A DNA stretch of 64,000 bases from Ruminococcus flavefaciens 007c (GTDB lineage Bacteria > Bacillota > Clostridia > Oscillospirales > Ruminococcaceae): NCBI RefSeq assembly GCF_000571935.1, contig NZ_ATAX01000036.1:1-64000 (forward strand). Reading direction: 5' to 3'. The notes below the pieces were generated by a model, which saw nothing but the letters and a program-made list of their open reading frames with translations, made no database searches and was not told the origin of the DNA. A program made the translations under genes and the position numbers. Below are positions 1-9,219 of the stretch, one piece after another (the first letter of the stretch is position 1; each line of letters opens with the position of its first letter).

Positions 1-1569
1 TGTCTCCTGCTCTGGATATAGGTATATTACAGGTTTTGCTGCAACCGGAGCATCAACGATATACTGTTGTTCACCGTCATCTGTAACCATCTGAATCCAG
101 CCATACTGATCCTCATATTCTACAAATGCCCAATTGACGTTGTTATTCTGAACTCCAAGTTCACGAAGCCTTATATTATTGGGGATAGATGTGACAACAT
201 CGTAACTTGTATCAGGACCAAGATACATTTTCAGTTTATCTGTTACCACTATAATATTTGAGAAAAATGGGACCAATCTGTCCGGCACAACATACAAGAG
301 ATATTTTGCCTTCAGTTCCTTCATTTTATCAAGAACACCCGGATATCTGTCAGAAGATTCATTCCTTTCATAACCGTTAGCATAATAGAACGTTTTTGAA
401 AAAACCATTTCACTCGGCCTAACAGGTGCCGCTGCAACTTCACGATAGCTGTCAGAGGCTTCAGATATAATATCGTTATAATCCGACTCTGTGATCCGGG
501 CTCTGATTTTTAGAGGCATTGTCTGATCACGATAAGACAGGAAATATTTTTCACCTTCCTGATAAACATCATATTCTGTTTGTGCTCCTTTAACTCCGCC
601 TTCTTCGATGATGCTGAAGCCGACATAATGACCCAACGCGCGAAGCAGCTCTCTCCTCATAAGACAAAGGTCGAAAACATCAAGTTTATTATCGTTGCAG
701 AAATCAGCCGCTTTCCAGTTAGAAAGATGAATGTCCGGATCGGCGAGTAGCCACTTTTGCAGCAGAACAACATCTGCAACATTGAATTCGCCGTCATCGT
801 TAACATCTCCGTTAACTTCAGCCTTAGGAGCAGTTGTCAGGAAAATATCCATAGAATTGTTAGCGTAGACCTTTATTTCTGATTCTCCGTCAAAATACAG
901 CTCAAATTTATCAGCACTTTTATAAAGAGAAGCAAGGTTCTCCTTTATTACAGCACGATTTTTTTCTACCATGATAATCGGCCCTGTAACTTTGCCTTTA
1001 GTAACTATATTTGTTCCGATTGTAAGAGGGGCTTTGGCAAACACTTCATCAGGGATAAGCTCGCCTGTATCTCCATCCGTAACAGTTACTCTTACGGAGC
1101 CTGGTGGAAGCTCAAAGCCTTCGTTGCTTTTCAGCTTTATCACTACATCCACAGAACCATTTTCATATCTGGTTATCTCTTCATAATCATCGGGGAGATA
1201 ATAATTATCGTTCAAAGAACCGTCAGCAAGCCCCGCATTAATTGTCTCATCCTCGGAAATGGTTTGTTCCCATATATACGGATTGGAATCGGGGTATAAA
1301 TAAACGGTACTTGGATTCTGCTGTGTGTCGTCACTGGCCCATATATAGGGGACGATAGCGAAATAGCTGAACTCCTTGTCCAATGCTATCTTTTCTCCCG
1401 TATCGTAGTCAACGACTGTAAAGCGTACATTATCAGAATCCAGCGGTATCTCTGCATGAACCTCTGATACAGTTTCAGCTGCAAATATAGATGACGGATA
1501 TGATACCGGCACAGACGAGAATAACAATGTTGCAGTTAAAAAAACTGCTGTGATATTTTTGAGTTTCAT
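1..1569 (-). CDS. Secreted dockerin protein, paralogue A (3' end outside window)
   Basis: The frame is open from ATG at 1569 to the window edge, 523 codons. The start follows GGTAGGTGG. Residues 1-30 form a signal peptide ending near FAA. Two modules carry the motif DYDTGEKI / DGDTGELI (about residues 50 and 165). A two-repeat dockerin starting [20 protein letters not shown] lies at about 249-312, an SH3-like stretch (LKMYLGPDTSYD) at about 446-500, and the edge cuts into a domain starting [11 protein letters not shown]. The complete paralogues at 11856-14450 and 18455-20965 show what is missing: about 180 residues ending in VVEWGG. It is probably exported and docked to a cohesin. The dockerin and signal peptide are clear; the substrate of the other domains is unknown. 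Confidence 0.85.
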   Translation of the reverse strand, partial: MKLKNITAVFLTATLLFSSVPVSYPSSIFAAETVSEVHAEIPLDSDNVRFTVVDYDTGEKIALDKEFSYFAIVPYIWASDDTQQNPSTVYLYPDSNPYIWEQTISEDETINAGLADGSLNDNYYLPDDYEEITRYENGSVDVVIKLKSNEGFELPPGSVRVTVTDGDTGELIPDEVFAKAPLTIGTNIVTKGKVTGPIIMVEKNRAVIKENLASLYKSADKFELYFDGESEIKVYANNSMDIFLTTAPKAEVNGDVNDDGEFNVADVVLLQKWLLADPDIHLSNWKAADFCNDNKLDVFDLCLMRRELLRALGHYVGFSIIEEGGVKGAQTEYDVYQEGEKYFLSYRDQTMPLKIRARITESDYNDIISEASDSYREVAAAPVRPSEMVFSKTFYYANGYERNESSDRYPGVLDKMKELKAKYLLYVVPDRLVPFFSNIIVVTDKLKMYLGPDTSYDVVTSIPNNIRLRELGVQNNNVNWAFVEYEDQYGWIQMVTDDGEQQYIVDAPVAAKPVIYLYPEQET

Positions 1570-1619
1570 ATAATCCACCTACCATTCTTTGAATTTGCAG
1601 CATATAGCTGCCTGATTTC

Positions 1620-1648
1620 ATTATACAACGATATCTCGCCAAATGCAA
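1620..1648 (-). promoter_or_regulatory. Sigma-A-type promoter of paralogue A
   Basis: On the minus strand TTGCAT (1643-1648) is followed by 17 nt and TATAAT (1620-1625). The whole upstream region to about 1745 is similar to the region upstream of paralogue B (14451-14625), including a shared stretch TGTGCGGCTGAAAT, so this promoter and its control region were duplicated with the gene or are under common selection. Confidence 0.7.
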
Positions 1649-1749
1649 GAGATAATTGTACTTTAGTCTATATAGGCTTTAACGTATGAGATTAGTAAAA
1701 TGTGCGGCTGAAATCGCAAACTTTTTGTGAACACACATTCTTATCTTTT

Positions 1750-1960
1750 TAACTCTCAGAGAATACATTACGGAGCAGGCTGAGGATGATACCAGATACA
1801 CTGCTCATTGAGAATCGTCAGAAAGGTAGGAAGTATTATCTTCTTGACCTTGATGAAGCAGATAAACTTTTTGATATGTGATAATGAATGTACCGTCTTC
1901 GGGCGGTGCTTCTTTTTTACTGATGTTTTGCGGAGGAAGTTCTGAGAAGCTTGTTATCAA
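1750..1960. other. Intergenic stretch with a short gene remnant and a hairpin
   Basis: A 31-codon plus-strand frame at 1783-1878 (MIPDTLLIENRQKGRKYY...) has no ribosome binding site and looks like the end of a lost gene. It is followed at 1890-1920 by ACCG-TCTTCGGG-CGGT and a T-rich tract, a weak intrinsic terminator. Nothing else is recognisable before the promoter at 1970. Confidence 0.3.
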
Positions 1961-1969
1961 TACCTGTTA

Positions 1970-1998
1970 TTGAAAAATACATATTCTCATGATATAAT
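1970..1998 (+). promoter_or_regulatory. Promoter of the 2028-4680 operon
   Basis: TTGAAA (1970-1975), a 17-nt spacer and a perfect TATAAT (1993-1998) lie 30 nt before the start codon at 2028. Confidence 0.75.
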
Positions 1999-2027
1999 GA
2001 AATAAACTCTGATTGGTGGTGAAAAAA

Positions 2028-3038
2028 ATGGGATTGTTCAGTAATACTAAGATCAATATAATAAAGAAAGTGCCAGATGGTATCGTTATAGCGGTAACAG
2101 GTGCAAAAGCTGCTCTTAAATGTGAATTGACAAGTATGGAAGAGAATGAGAAAGATATGACATATCCTATGGTCATGACATTGAACGGTACCCCGTTAAT
2201 GGAGATGCATCCGAGTTATTGTCCTACCTGCTGCGGATTACTTGCCACAGGCTATGGACTTGATAGTGCAAAATGTACCGAACTTACCGAAGTATCAGAT
2301 AAGATCAACAGCGGATTTACTGGTGTTGAGGATTTCCTTGAAACTATAAAGCCGCTTATCGGCTTATTTGAGGACGGAGTATATCTTATCAGAGATACAA
2401 AGACTTTTCCTGTTGACGGTGACGGTCATTTCTTTTGGGCAGTTACTTACGAGCTTAAGTATTATAACGCATATACAGATGCATATTATATCACCGATCT
2501 TATGCAGCTATGCGAATTAAAAGGCGTTTTTCTTTATCCAACACAGTCGCGTGACAGATATGATGAGAACCGTGTCAAGCATTATATGGACTTGTTCAAA
2601 AGCGGAAATGAAAAGCCCCGTGCTATAGCATATAACGCAATGGGCGGAATGAGTGCTTTGCTTGACGGCCATCACAAAGCCTGTGCAGCTGCAAGACTTC
2701 ATGCTCCTCTTGATACGATAGTTATCACAAAGGGACATCTTGCAGGAGACAAGGACAATATTCAGATACGGTTCGGTTATTATCTTGATGCCGAGTACGA
2801 TATAGCAGTAGATAAAATAAGCGGTCTACCGTCAAAACTGTACAAGCAATATACTGAGCAAATAGCTGATCTTTACGCCAAAAAGAAGCAACAGCCCCCT
2901 GTACTTTATAAAGGACTGCCTGTTGAAAGCAGATTTGCGAAACGCGAATGGGAAAAATGCTATACAGACGCTGTTTATTATTATCCGACAGCAGATCAGT
3001 TTGCAGGTGAATTAGCCAGTGATTACAGTGCTATTTAA
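2028..3038 (+). CDS. Cys-rich protein with a ParB/sulfiredoxin-like segment
   Basis: A 336-residue cytoplasmic protein. ATG 2028 is preferred over an in-frame TTG at 2013 because GGTGGTG sits just before it. A CPTCCG motif near residue 68, with a further Cys downstream, suggests a metal site. Residues about 180-235 contain DENRVKHYMDLF followed by LLDGHHKACAAARL, which resembles the DGHHR loop of ParB-like/sulfiredoxin folds. No signal peptide or membrane segment is visible. It is first in an operon with a 98-residue protein 3 nt downstream and a MATE transporter. The fold assignment is inferred from one motif and the function is unknown. Confidence 0.6.
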   Translation: MGLFSNTKINIIKKVPDGIVIAVTGAKAALKCELTSMEENEKDMTYPMVMTLNGTPLMEMHPSYCPTCCGLLATGYGLDSAKCTELTEVSDKINSGFTGVEDFLETIKPLIGLFEDGVYLIRDTKTFPVDGDGHFFWAVTYELKYYNAYTDAYYITDLMQLCELKGVFLYPTQSRDRYDENRVKHYMDLFKSGNEKPRAIAYNAMGGMSALLDGHHKACAAARLHAPLDTIVITKGHLAGDKDNIQIRFGYYLDAEYDIAVDKISGLPSKLYKQYTEQIADLYAKKKQQPPVLYKGLPVESRFAKREWEKCYTDAVYYYPTADQFAGELASDYSAI

Positions 3039-3041
3039 AAT

Positions 3042-3338
3042 ATGTCAGCCGAAGACATATATTACTATGTTTTTCAGCAAGAGGATCCTGTATATTACGC
3101 TCAGATTCTTATGAGCAGATTTGTTCGGACAAATGATAAACGTACAAAAGGATTGCTTATGAAGTTCGCACGCCATAATTCATTCAGCGGTGATACCAAG
3201 CAGATAATCGCTGCTGCACTCAGAGGTTTGATGAACTATAAAGATGACGAAACCGAAAAGATTTTCGTTGATTTTGTTGTCTGTGGCGATGACTATCTTG
3301 CTGACATAGCCAAAGATTACTGGGAAGACGCTGAATAA
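3042..3338 (+). CDS. Small acidic helical protein, unknown
   Basis: A 98-residue protein starting 3 nt after the preceding stop, so probably translationally coupled to it; I see no separate ribosome binding site beyond the end of that gene. The sequence is predicted mostly helical and acidic (ends DYWEDAE), with no signal peptide, membrane segment or metal motif. I do not recognise a family. The pairing with the ParB-like protein suggests the two work together. Confidence 0.6.
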   Translation: MSAEDIYYYVFQQEDPVYYAQILMSRFVRTNDKRTKGLLMKFARHNSFSGDTKQIIAAALRGLMNYKDDETEKIFVDFVVCGDDYLADIAKDYWEDAE

Positions 3339-3369
3339 ACGGAGTATGTTAATACAGGGGGAGTTTATA

Positions 3370-4680
3370 ATGGACAGAATAAAGAGATCACTTAAGAATA
3401 TTAACGGAAGATTGTTTCTGGCGCTATTGGTCATGGGACTATGCCCGACGCTGTACACAACACTGCGAACATTTTTCCTCGGGCAGCTTCCCGGAGACTG
3501 GTCCTACTCAATTGCAGGACAGCTTTCATGGGTAAACCTGCTTTATGAGGTCATAAATGAAGCTATAGTCCTGCCACTATACTTTTTTATGGGACAGGCT
3601 GTTTCGGATAAAAAGGAGTACTCCAACAGGATACGAAGTGGACTGCTTGTATCGCTTGGAATATATACGGTTTGCCCCATGCTTGTGATGATATTTGTTC
3701 ATCCGCTGCTGAGATTCATGGCAGTATCACCTGATATATTATCGGAGTCCGCAAGCTATATCAGGATAGAGTGTGTTGCAAATATCTTTGGCATATTGTA
3801 TAGCTTTATTTGCGTAGCTCTTATCACCATAGGCAAGGATAAGCTTGTATACACTATAACGGCAGCCAAGCTTGTTCTGAGCTTGATACTTGATACATTA
3901 CTCGTTTCAACGCTTCCCGTATCGCTGAATTGCGGCGTTAACGGAATAGGAATATCCAATATCATTTCAAACCTGATACTGTTTCTGATTTCGGCGTTTC
4001 TTATATGCAGATGTGGTTATCCGCTGTTTAAGAAAGAAAAGCTGTCTTTTGCTTGGATGAAGGATTTCTTCAAGATTGGAAGTATCTCGGGACTTGAATC
4101 GTTTGTCAGGAATATAGCATATATGCTCATGGTCTCGCGTATGGTCAATATGGTCGGAGAACAAGGTACATACTGGGTAGCCAATAACTTCATATGGGGC
4201 TGGATGCTGCTGCCTATTACTCAGCTTGGAGAGCTTATAAAGCAGGAGACTGCCAAGGACAAGAATGCCGTAAAGAAGAATACTCTCGGGTATTTTACGA
4301 TAACGGCTGTAACCTGTCTTATATGGGTAATTACGATTCCGCTGTATAAGCCATTTATGCGTAATATCCTTGGATACAGCGATGTAGATAAGCTGTTTAA
4401 GCTTGTAATGGTGTTGTTCGTTTTCTATGTTATGTACGCATTCCAGAACGTTTTCGATGCGACTTTCTACGGCCGAGGTAAGACAAACTATATGCTGTTT
4501 GAGTCTGTTGTGACGAACAGCATTTACTACTGAACATTCTTTATCTTGTACATCTGCGGAGTATGGAAGCCTACGCTCATCGGTATCGCTCTGATGTTTG
4601 GTTTCGGAAATGCTTTTGATACAATAGTATCATATATTGCGTATCGTCATTTTCTTAAAAAAGAGAATATCAGAGTTTAA
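3370..4680 (+). pseudogene. MATE-family efflux transporter with in-frame stop
   Basis: ATG 3370 follows AGGGGGAG. The product is a polytopic membrane protein of the MATE/MOP type, which normally exports organic cations or drugs using a Na+ or H+ gradient. The first frame stops at TGA 4531-4533 after 387 codons. The same frame then continues without interruption for 48 codons (TFFILYICGVWKPTLIG...) to TAA 4678-4680, and those codons read as the expected last membrane helix. A single base change therefore truncates the protein. A 387-residue product would lack the final helix, so I call it a pseudogene or a very recent knock-out. It is third in the operon, 31 nt after the previous gene. Confidence 0.75.
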
Positions 4681-4716
4681 TCTGATAGTTTTCAATTATA
4701 TTCTGAAATGAACTAT

Positions 4717-4745
4717 GCCACCTTTTTAAAGGTGGCACTTTGTTT
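4717..4745 (+). terminator. Intrinsic terminator after the MATE gene
   Basis: GCCACCTTT / AAAGGTGGC hairpin (4717-4737) followed by a T-rich tail, closing the 2028-4680 operon. Confidence 0.8.
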
Positions 4746-4816
4746 ATACAGTTATTATCCTATCTTTATAAAAATAGAATATATGAAAGCCGGGGCATAA
4801 AGCCCCAGCATACATG

Positions 4817-5122
4817 TTATCTGTCATTCTCAATCATGGTTTTAGGGACAGTAAGAGCAGTTTTTGACATATTATCCGAATTCAAGTATGATAAATCTGT
4901 GCCAATCTCTTCTTTCCCAGGAATTGCATACATTCCAGAAATATTTGATATTATATAATTCGTACCATCAAAAGTAACATCTAAAGAAGCATTTGCTTCA
5001 GTAGATACATTAATTGGGACATTAATTAAAATATCATATCCATCTGGTTGGAGTTTTAAATTGTCAACGTGCCATGTATCATTGCTTTTTTCTGTCCATG
5101 TTCCTTTTAATAATAAGATCAT
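4817..5122 (-). pseudogene. Fragment of a larger protein, unknown
   Basis: A 101-codon minus-strand frame starting MILLLKGTWTEK and ending KTMIENDR. The frame is open upstream of the ATG to about 5155, and no ribosome binding site precedes either point. The sequence looks like the C-terminal part of a beta-rich domain, without signal peptide or membrane segment. A GGGGC-ATAAA-GCCCC hairpin lies just downstream (4793-4806). I read it as a 3' gene remnant in a decayed stretch; a short genuine gene is possible. Confidence 0.35.
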
Positions 5123-5186
5123 TTCAGGCGAATTAGTATTATGATAAGAAAAAATTTTATCACATTATCATAGGGGAGAGTAATCT

Positions 5187-5459
5187 ATGACTGAAAATGC
5201 TGAAAATTATATTTTAAATTTCGGTGGTACGATCCTCAAAGAATACAATGGTGTATACCTTGTAAAATATCCTTATCACCGTGATGAAATTCGCTAAGCA
5301 GTTGTGAAATATCATTATATGAGCTGTGGAAGAAATGGCTTTGATCCGATTCCTCTTTTTGATGTTACGATTTCTGAGGAACAAGCAAAGTTTTTTGCTG
5401 AAAACTTGCCTGCCATGCAGCGATTCTGTGAAGACGAATTCAGAAAGATCAAATCATGA
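5187..5459 (+). pseudogene. Small gene interrupted by an in-frame TAA
   Basis: ATG 5187 follows AGGGGAG with good spacing. The frame encodes MTENAENYILNFGGTILKEY... and meets TAA at 5295-5297 after 36 codons, then continues in the same frame for 53 more codons (AVVKYHYMSCGRNGFDPIPL...) to TGA 5457-5459. The downstream part keeps ordinary protein-like composition, so the 90-codon gene appears broken by one nonsense change. Family unknown. It lies less than 1 kb from the stopped MATE gene. Confidence 0.5.
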
Positions 5460-5715
5460 ACTTTCATCGTCCTTCGTATCTGTCTCTTTCACCAGTTCCG
5501 CATACGGAATCTACTTTCCGTTACAAATAACATACACCGCAAAGGTGTTTCTGGATACTGACATTTCGGCGTAGACATTGTATAATCAAAAAAATCATTA
5601 TTAAGAGAGTATGTGATATCCAGCTTAAAACAAAACTGACTCCGCTTGAGTTGCGAAGCCAGTTTGTTGCTTAATTCATTTTGCCATAGGAGCTTTTATT
5701 ATTGCTGTTTAATTA
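5460..5715. other. Intergenic stretch with minus-strand terminator
   Basis: No convincing gene. A stem CTGACTCCGC / GCGAAGCCAG with two mismatches at 5636-5663 is followed on the minus strand by TTTTGTTTT and serves as the terminator of the Ig-like repeat gene ending at 5716. Confidence 0.55.
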
Positions 5716-8505
5716 TTAATTGAAGAAGCTCTTATATACATAGAATCTTTCAGATGTTACTTTAGTACCTGTTGCGTCTGTTATCTCACATTTGTATACA
5801 TCACCATTATCTATAGTACGGGTCTTCCAGCCGCCGTAATATCCTGTGTAATACTCCTCTTTATATGTTCCCGATGTTGTTTTGCTTTTATATACAGTAT
5901 AGTTTATTGCTGATATGCTGCTTACAGAGTATGATGAAACAAGCGTTCCTGTTAAGTATTCATGTTCTTTTGTTGTCTTATACCATTTTACTGTATATGG
6001 TCCGAAGCCCTCAGAGCCCTTTACTGTAAGAGTACCTGTCGAGCTGCCGTATGATGAACTGTTTGTAAGCTTCATGGGATCAGCCATATATATCGTAGGT
6101 CCCCAGAGGTAAGCATATCCGGGTTCATATGAATGCTCGCAGGTAATGCAGCATCTGTAGCGGTCGCCCTTGGAAGTGCCTGCATACACATAGAGCTCGG
6201 AGTCGTGGCAGTCTGTATATACCCACTCGCTAGAGCCTGCCGCAAGCTTCTGCCAGTAGTAGTAATAATACTTGCCGGAGCCGCCTGCCGCGCTTGCTTT
6301 AAGGTGATAATAGCTGCCTTCCTTTGTTGCGTATGTGGGGAATGTGTTGGTAAATCTGAGATAATTCTTGATAAGCGTAGCTGTATCGCTTGTGAGCGAC
6401 TTGCCGTTTGCGTCTGTGATAGTGCAGTAATACCTGCCTGCGTCATATACCGTCAGTGTTGCTGTGCTGCCTATATAAACGCCGTCCTTTCTCCATGTAT
6501 ACTTATACGGAGATGTGCCGCCCGCTACCGTTACCGAGAGCTTGTAGCCGTTGTCGGAAGCGATAACGCCGCTCTGAGGCTGCTTTGTGATACGGTAGGT
6601 GATAACTGTGACTACCTTTGTGGTTGAGGTCACGCTCTGACCTGCCTGATCTGTTATTACGCAGTAGTATCTTCCCGCTGCCTTTGTTGAATATGTTCTC
6701 GATGTAGCACCGCTTACAGCCGAACCGTCCTTGTACCACTGATATTTAAGTGTTCCGTAGCCGCCTGTCATGCATACTGAAAGCGTAGTGTAGCAGCCGT
6801 CGTTGATGGTAATGTTTCCGGACTGTGATGAGATACCCAGTTTATTTACTACGATGATATTTGCAGAGGACTTTATCTGTCCGGCTGAATCGGTTATCTT
6901 GCAGTAATATGTGCCTGCCGCTGTTGCTGAATATGTTCTTGAAGTCGCGCCGCTGATCGCTGTACCGCCCTTGTACCACTGATATTTGAGAGTTCCGTAG
7001 CCGCCTGTTGCGGTCACGCTCAGTGTTGAAGAGCCTCCCGACGCAAGTATCCTGTAGCTCTGCGTCTGCGATGAGATAGTTATGGCATTGACAACGGTAA
7101 TAGTCGATGAAGTAACGCTCTGTCCGAGAGAATCCTTTATTATGCAGTAATAATTGCCTGCCGCTGTTGCCGTATATGTGCTTGAAGTCGCGCCGCTGAT
7201 TGCTGTGCCTCCCTTGTACCACTGATATTTGAGAGTTCCGTAGCCGCCTGTTGCATTGACGAAGAGCTTTGTGGAGCCGTTTGACGTTACAGACGGATAA
7301 TTCTGAGTCTGTGATGATATGGTTACAGCGCTTGCTACTGTTACCGTAACGGTATTTGAATATACGCTCTGACCTGAATTGTCCTTTATAAGGCAGTAAT
7401 AATTGCCGGAACAGGTCGCGTTGTATGTTTTTGAGGTTGCGCCTCCAAGACCCATACCATTCCTGTACCACTGGTATGTATATGGTGTTTTGCCGCCGCT
7501 TACGCTGACAGCGAGGGCAGCAGATTTACCGTTTGCCACTGTCTGTGACTGCGGCTGTGAAGTTACAGCAAGCTTTGCAATGACCTCGCAGGTTCTGCTC
7601 TTCACGGACTGTCCCGAATTATCGGTTATGATACAGTAATAGTTGCCTGACGTTGCAGCGCCATAGCTCTGGTTTGTTGCACCGCTCACAGCAGTGCCGT
7701 CCTTGTACCACTGATAGGAGTATGTTCCGTGTCCGCCCTTTGCGTAGACCTTGAGGACTACTCCGCTCGCGGGCATTATCTCCCTGTAACTGAGGTCGGT
7801 GGTGAGAACGAGCTTATCAGCGATGTATACATTGCCGTATCTTCCTGTTATCTCCTGTCCGAGGGAATCAGTTACCTTGCAGTTGTACCTTCCTGCCGAT
7901 GTGACTGTACAGGTCGCAGAACCGGAACCGGCTATGGCAGTGCCGTCCTTGTACCACTGGTAGGTATAGGGGGCAAGTCCGCCTGATATCTCAACGGACA
8001 TCTCTGCGCTTCCGCCCTCTGCGATGTATACGTCATCGGGGAGCTTTGTGAAGGAAAGCGTCGATACAACATTTACTACCGTTGATGTTACTTTGAAGCC
8101 TGAATTATCGGTTACACGGCAGGTATACTTTCCGACCTCTGACGCGGTATAGGTCGGTGAAGTAGCGCCGCTTACCGCCGCTCCGTCCTTTAACCACTGA
8201 TAAGAAAGATTGCCGAATCCGCCTGTGGCTGTAACGCCGAGCTCAACGCTCTCGCCGTATCTGATTATGTAAGCGTCCTCATCATTGGTAACGCTGACGG
8301 ATATATCGCCCTTTTTAAGTAGTATCTGCACATCGGTATCGTCCTCTGCGGGATCAAGTTCATACTCCGTTTCGTCATAATACACTGTTATCTCTCCGGC
8401 TTCCTCAGTTTCCGCCCCAGCTGCTGTCAAAGCCCCTGTGATACTGCTCTGAAGAGTTAACGCTCCGATAAATAATGCAAGCATTGTTCTGGAATATTTT
8501 TTCAT
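5716..8505 (-). CDS. Secreted Ig-like repeat surface protein
   Basis: A 929-residue exported protein. ATG 8505 has GGAGG 9 nt upstream; an in-frame TTG three codons earlier overlaps the spacer and is rejected. Residues 1-31 are a signal peptide. After an acidic linker there are eight tandem Ig-like units of about 85 residues, each with a core like YQWYKDGTAISGAT and a closing YYC.I.D, then two diverged units with YYYYYWQKL and YTVKWYKTT. The last strand ends RFYVYKSFFN with no sortase signal, dockerin or membrane anchor. Units 5-7 are nearly identical, so the array has expanded recently. It is likely a cell-surface or secreted binding protein; no enzymatic domain is visible. Confidence 0.85.
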   Translation of the reverse strand: MKKYSRTMLALFIGALTLQSSITGALTAAGAETEEAGEITVYYDETEYELDPAEDDTDVQILLKKGDISVSVTNDEDAYIIRYGESVELGVTATGGFGNLSYQWLKDGAAVSGATSPTYTASEVGKYTCRVTDNSGFKVTSTVVNVVSTLSFTKLPDDVYIAEGGSAEMSVEISGGLAPYTYQWYKDGTAIAGSGSATCTVTSAGRYNCKVTDSLGQEITGRYGNVYIADKLVLTTDLSYREIMPASGVVLKVYAKGGHGTYSYQWYKDGTAVSGATNQSYGAATSGNYYCIITDNSGQSVKSRTCEVIAKLAVTSQPQSQTVANGKSAALAVSVSGGKTPYTYQWYRNGMGLGGATSKTYNATCSGNYYCLIKDNSGQSVYSNTVTVTVASAVTISSQTQNYPSVTSNGSTKLFVNATGGYGTLKYQWYKGGTAISGATSSTYTATAAGNYYCIIKDSLGQSVTSSTITVVNAITISSQTQSYRILASGGSSTLSVTATGGYGTLKYQWYKGGTAISGATSRTYSATAAGTYYCKITDSAGQIKSSANIIVVNKLGISSQSGNITINDGCYTTLSVCMTGGYGTLKYQWYKDGSAVSGATSRTYSTKAAGRYYCVITDQAGQSVTSTTKVVTVITYRITKQPQSGVIASDNGYKLSVTVAGGTSPYKYTWRKDGVYIGSTATLTVYDAGRYYCTITDANGKSLTSDTATLIKNYLRFTNTFPTYATKEGSYYHLKASAAGGSGKYYYYYWQKLAAGSSEWVYTDCHDSELYVYAGTSKGDRYRCCITCEHSYEPGYAYLWGPTIYMADPMKLTNSSSYGSSTGTLTVKGSEGFGPYTVKWYKTTKEHEYLTGTLVSSYSVSSISAINYTVYKSKTTSGTYKEEYYTGYYGGWKTRTIDNGDVYKCEITDATGTKVTSERFYVYKSFFN

Positions 8506-8654
8506 AATAAACAACCTCCATCCTGATAAATAAATAAAATTTGTTTTTTGTTTTTCCGATGAACAGTTCTGGAAAACGATAGTCCCTGTTTTTTACCTCC
8601 TTTTTGCTTATTTTGTTTTCCGTGTCCTTCACTGTCATTATGATATCACATATT

Positions 8655-8730
8655 TTTCCCTTTGGGAACGTGTTATTTGTCACTTTATCAGTGAGATTTG
8701 TCACCTATCAAGTGAGGAGTGTCACTATGA
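8655..8730. promoter_or_regulatory. Operator-like 21-bp direct repeats before the Ig-repeat gene
   Basis: ATTTGTCACTTTATCAGTGAG (8675-8695) is followed directly by ATTTGTCACCTATCAAGTGAG-type sequence (8696-8716) and a third GTCAC at 8721. Each unit is itself an interrupted palindrome TCAC/GTGA. They lie upstream of a minus-strand extended -10 (TGTGATATCAT, about 8640-8650) that has no good -35, which fits activation by a regulator binding two helical turns apart. Confidence 0.5.
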
Positions 8731-8787
8731 CGAAATCAGAGCATTATTCTCAAAAACAGATTCTGCTAAATGAAAAGGAAGAAATCA

Positions 8788-9219
8788 ATGGCTTTTGTAA
8801 ATGAAATATTGACACCGGAACAGCGAAATGCATTCAGCAGGTGGGATATAAAGATACCTGTCTTAGGCTTGGGCCATATTATCAAGTTAACTGAAATGCT
8901 TCCGCCATTTAAATGGACAGCAGATAAAGATAGGAAAATGTATCTTATTTCGTCGTCGTGTGACAGAGATTTTCCTGATGAAAAGTTATTTGTATTTATT
9001 TGGAACTGTAAAAGCTATATTGTTCAGCTTAATCAGAAATTTATAGATGATTACACGGTTCGCTGGAGTATCCCTGAACGCTGTCTGATAGATAACGCTT
9101 TTCCGTATTGCAATGAAGAAGCATTTTTAGACGATCTTCGCGATGCATTAAAAGTATATGGTGCTTTTGGAGATGAAAGTGATTTGAATAAAAAAAGCAA
9201 TACTATAATTGATTTTTGA
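8788..9219 (+). CDS. Hypothetical protein, 143 residues
   Basis: ATG 8788 is chosen because AAGGAAG (8775-8781) precedes it at 6 nt; an upstream in-frame ATG at 8770 lacks a ribosome binding site. The product starts MAFVNEILTPEQRNAFSRWD and has a central WNCKSYIVQLNQ stretch. It is soluble, with no signal peptide, membrane helix or recognisable motif. It is divergent from the Ig-repeat gene. I do not recognise the family. Confidence 0.55.
   Translation: MAFVNEILTPEQRNAFSRWDIKIPVLGLGHIIKLTEMLPPFKWTADKDRKMYLISSSCDRDFPDEKLFVFIWNCKSYIVQLNQKFIDDYTVRWSIPERCLIDNAFPYCNEEAFLDDLRDALKVYGAFGDESDLNKKSNTIIDF

Noticed and set aside
6133..7471. Long open frames opposite and within the Ig-repeat gene (e.g. 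6133-6627 +, 6842-7471 -)
   Set aside because: They are shadows created by the repetitive codon pattern of the real gene, lack ribosome binding sites and have Cys/Arg-rich unlikely compositions.
8675..8730. CRISPR-like repeat
   Set aside because: Units are adjacent without spacers and only two and a half copies exist; no cas genes are present.
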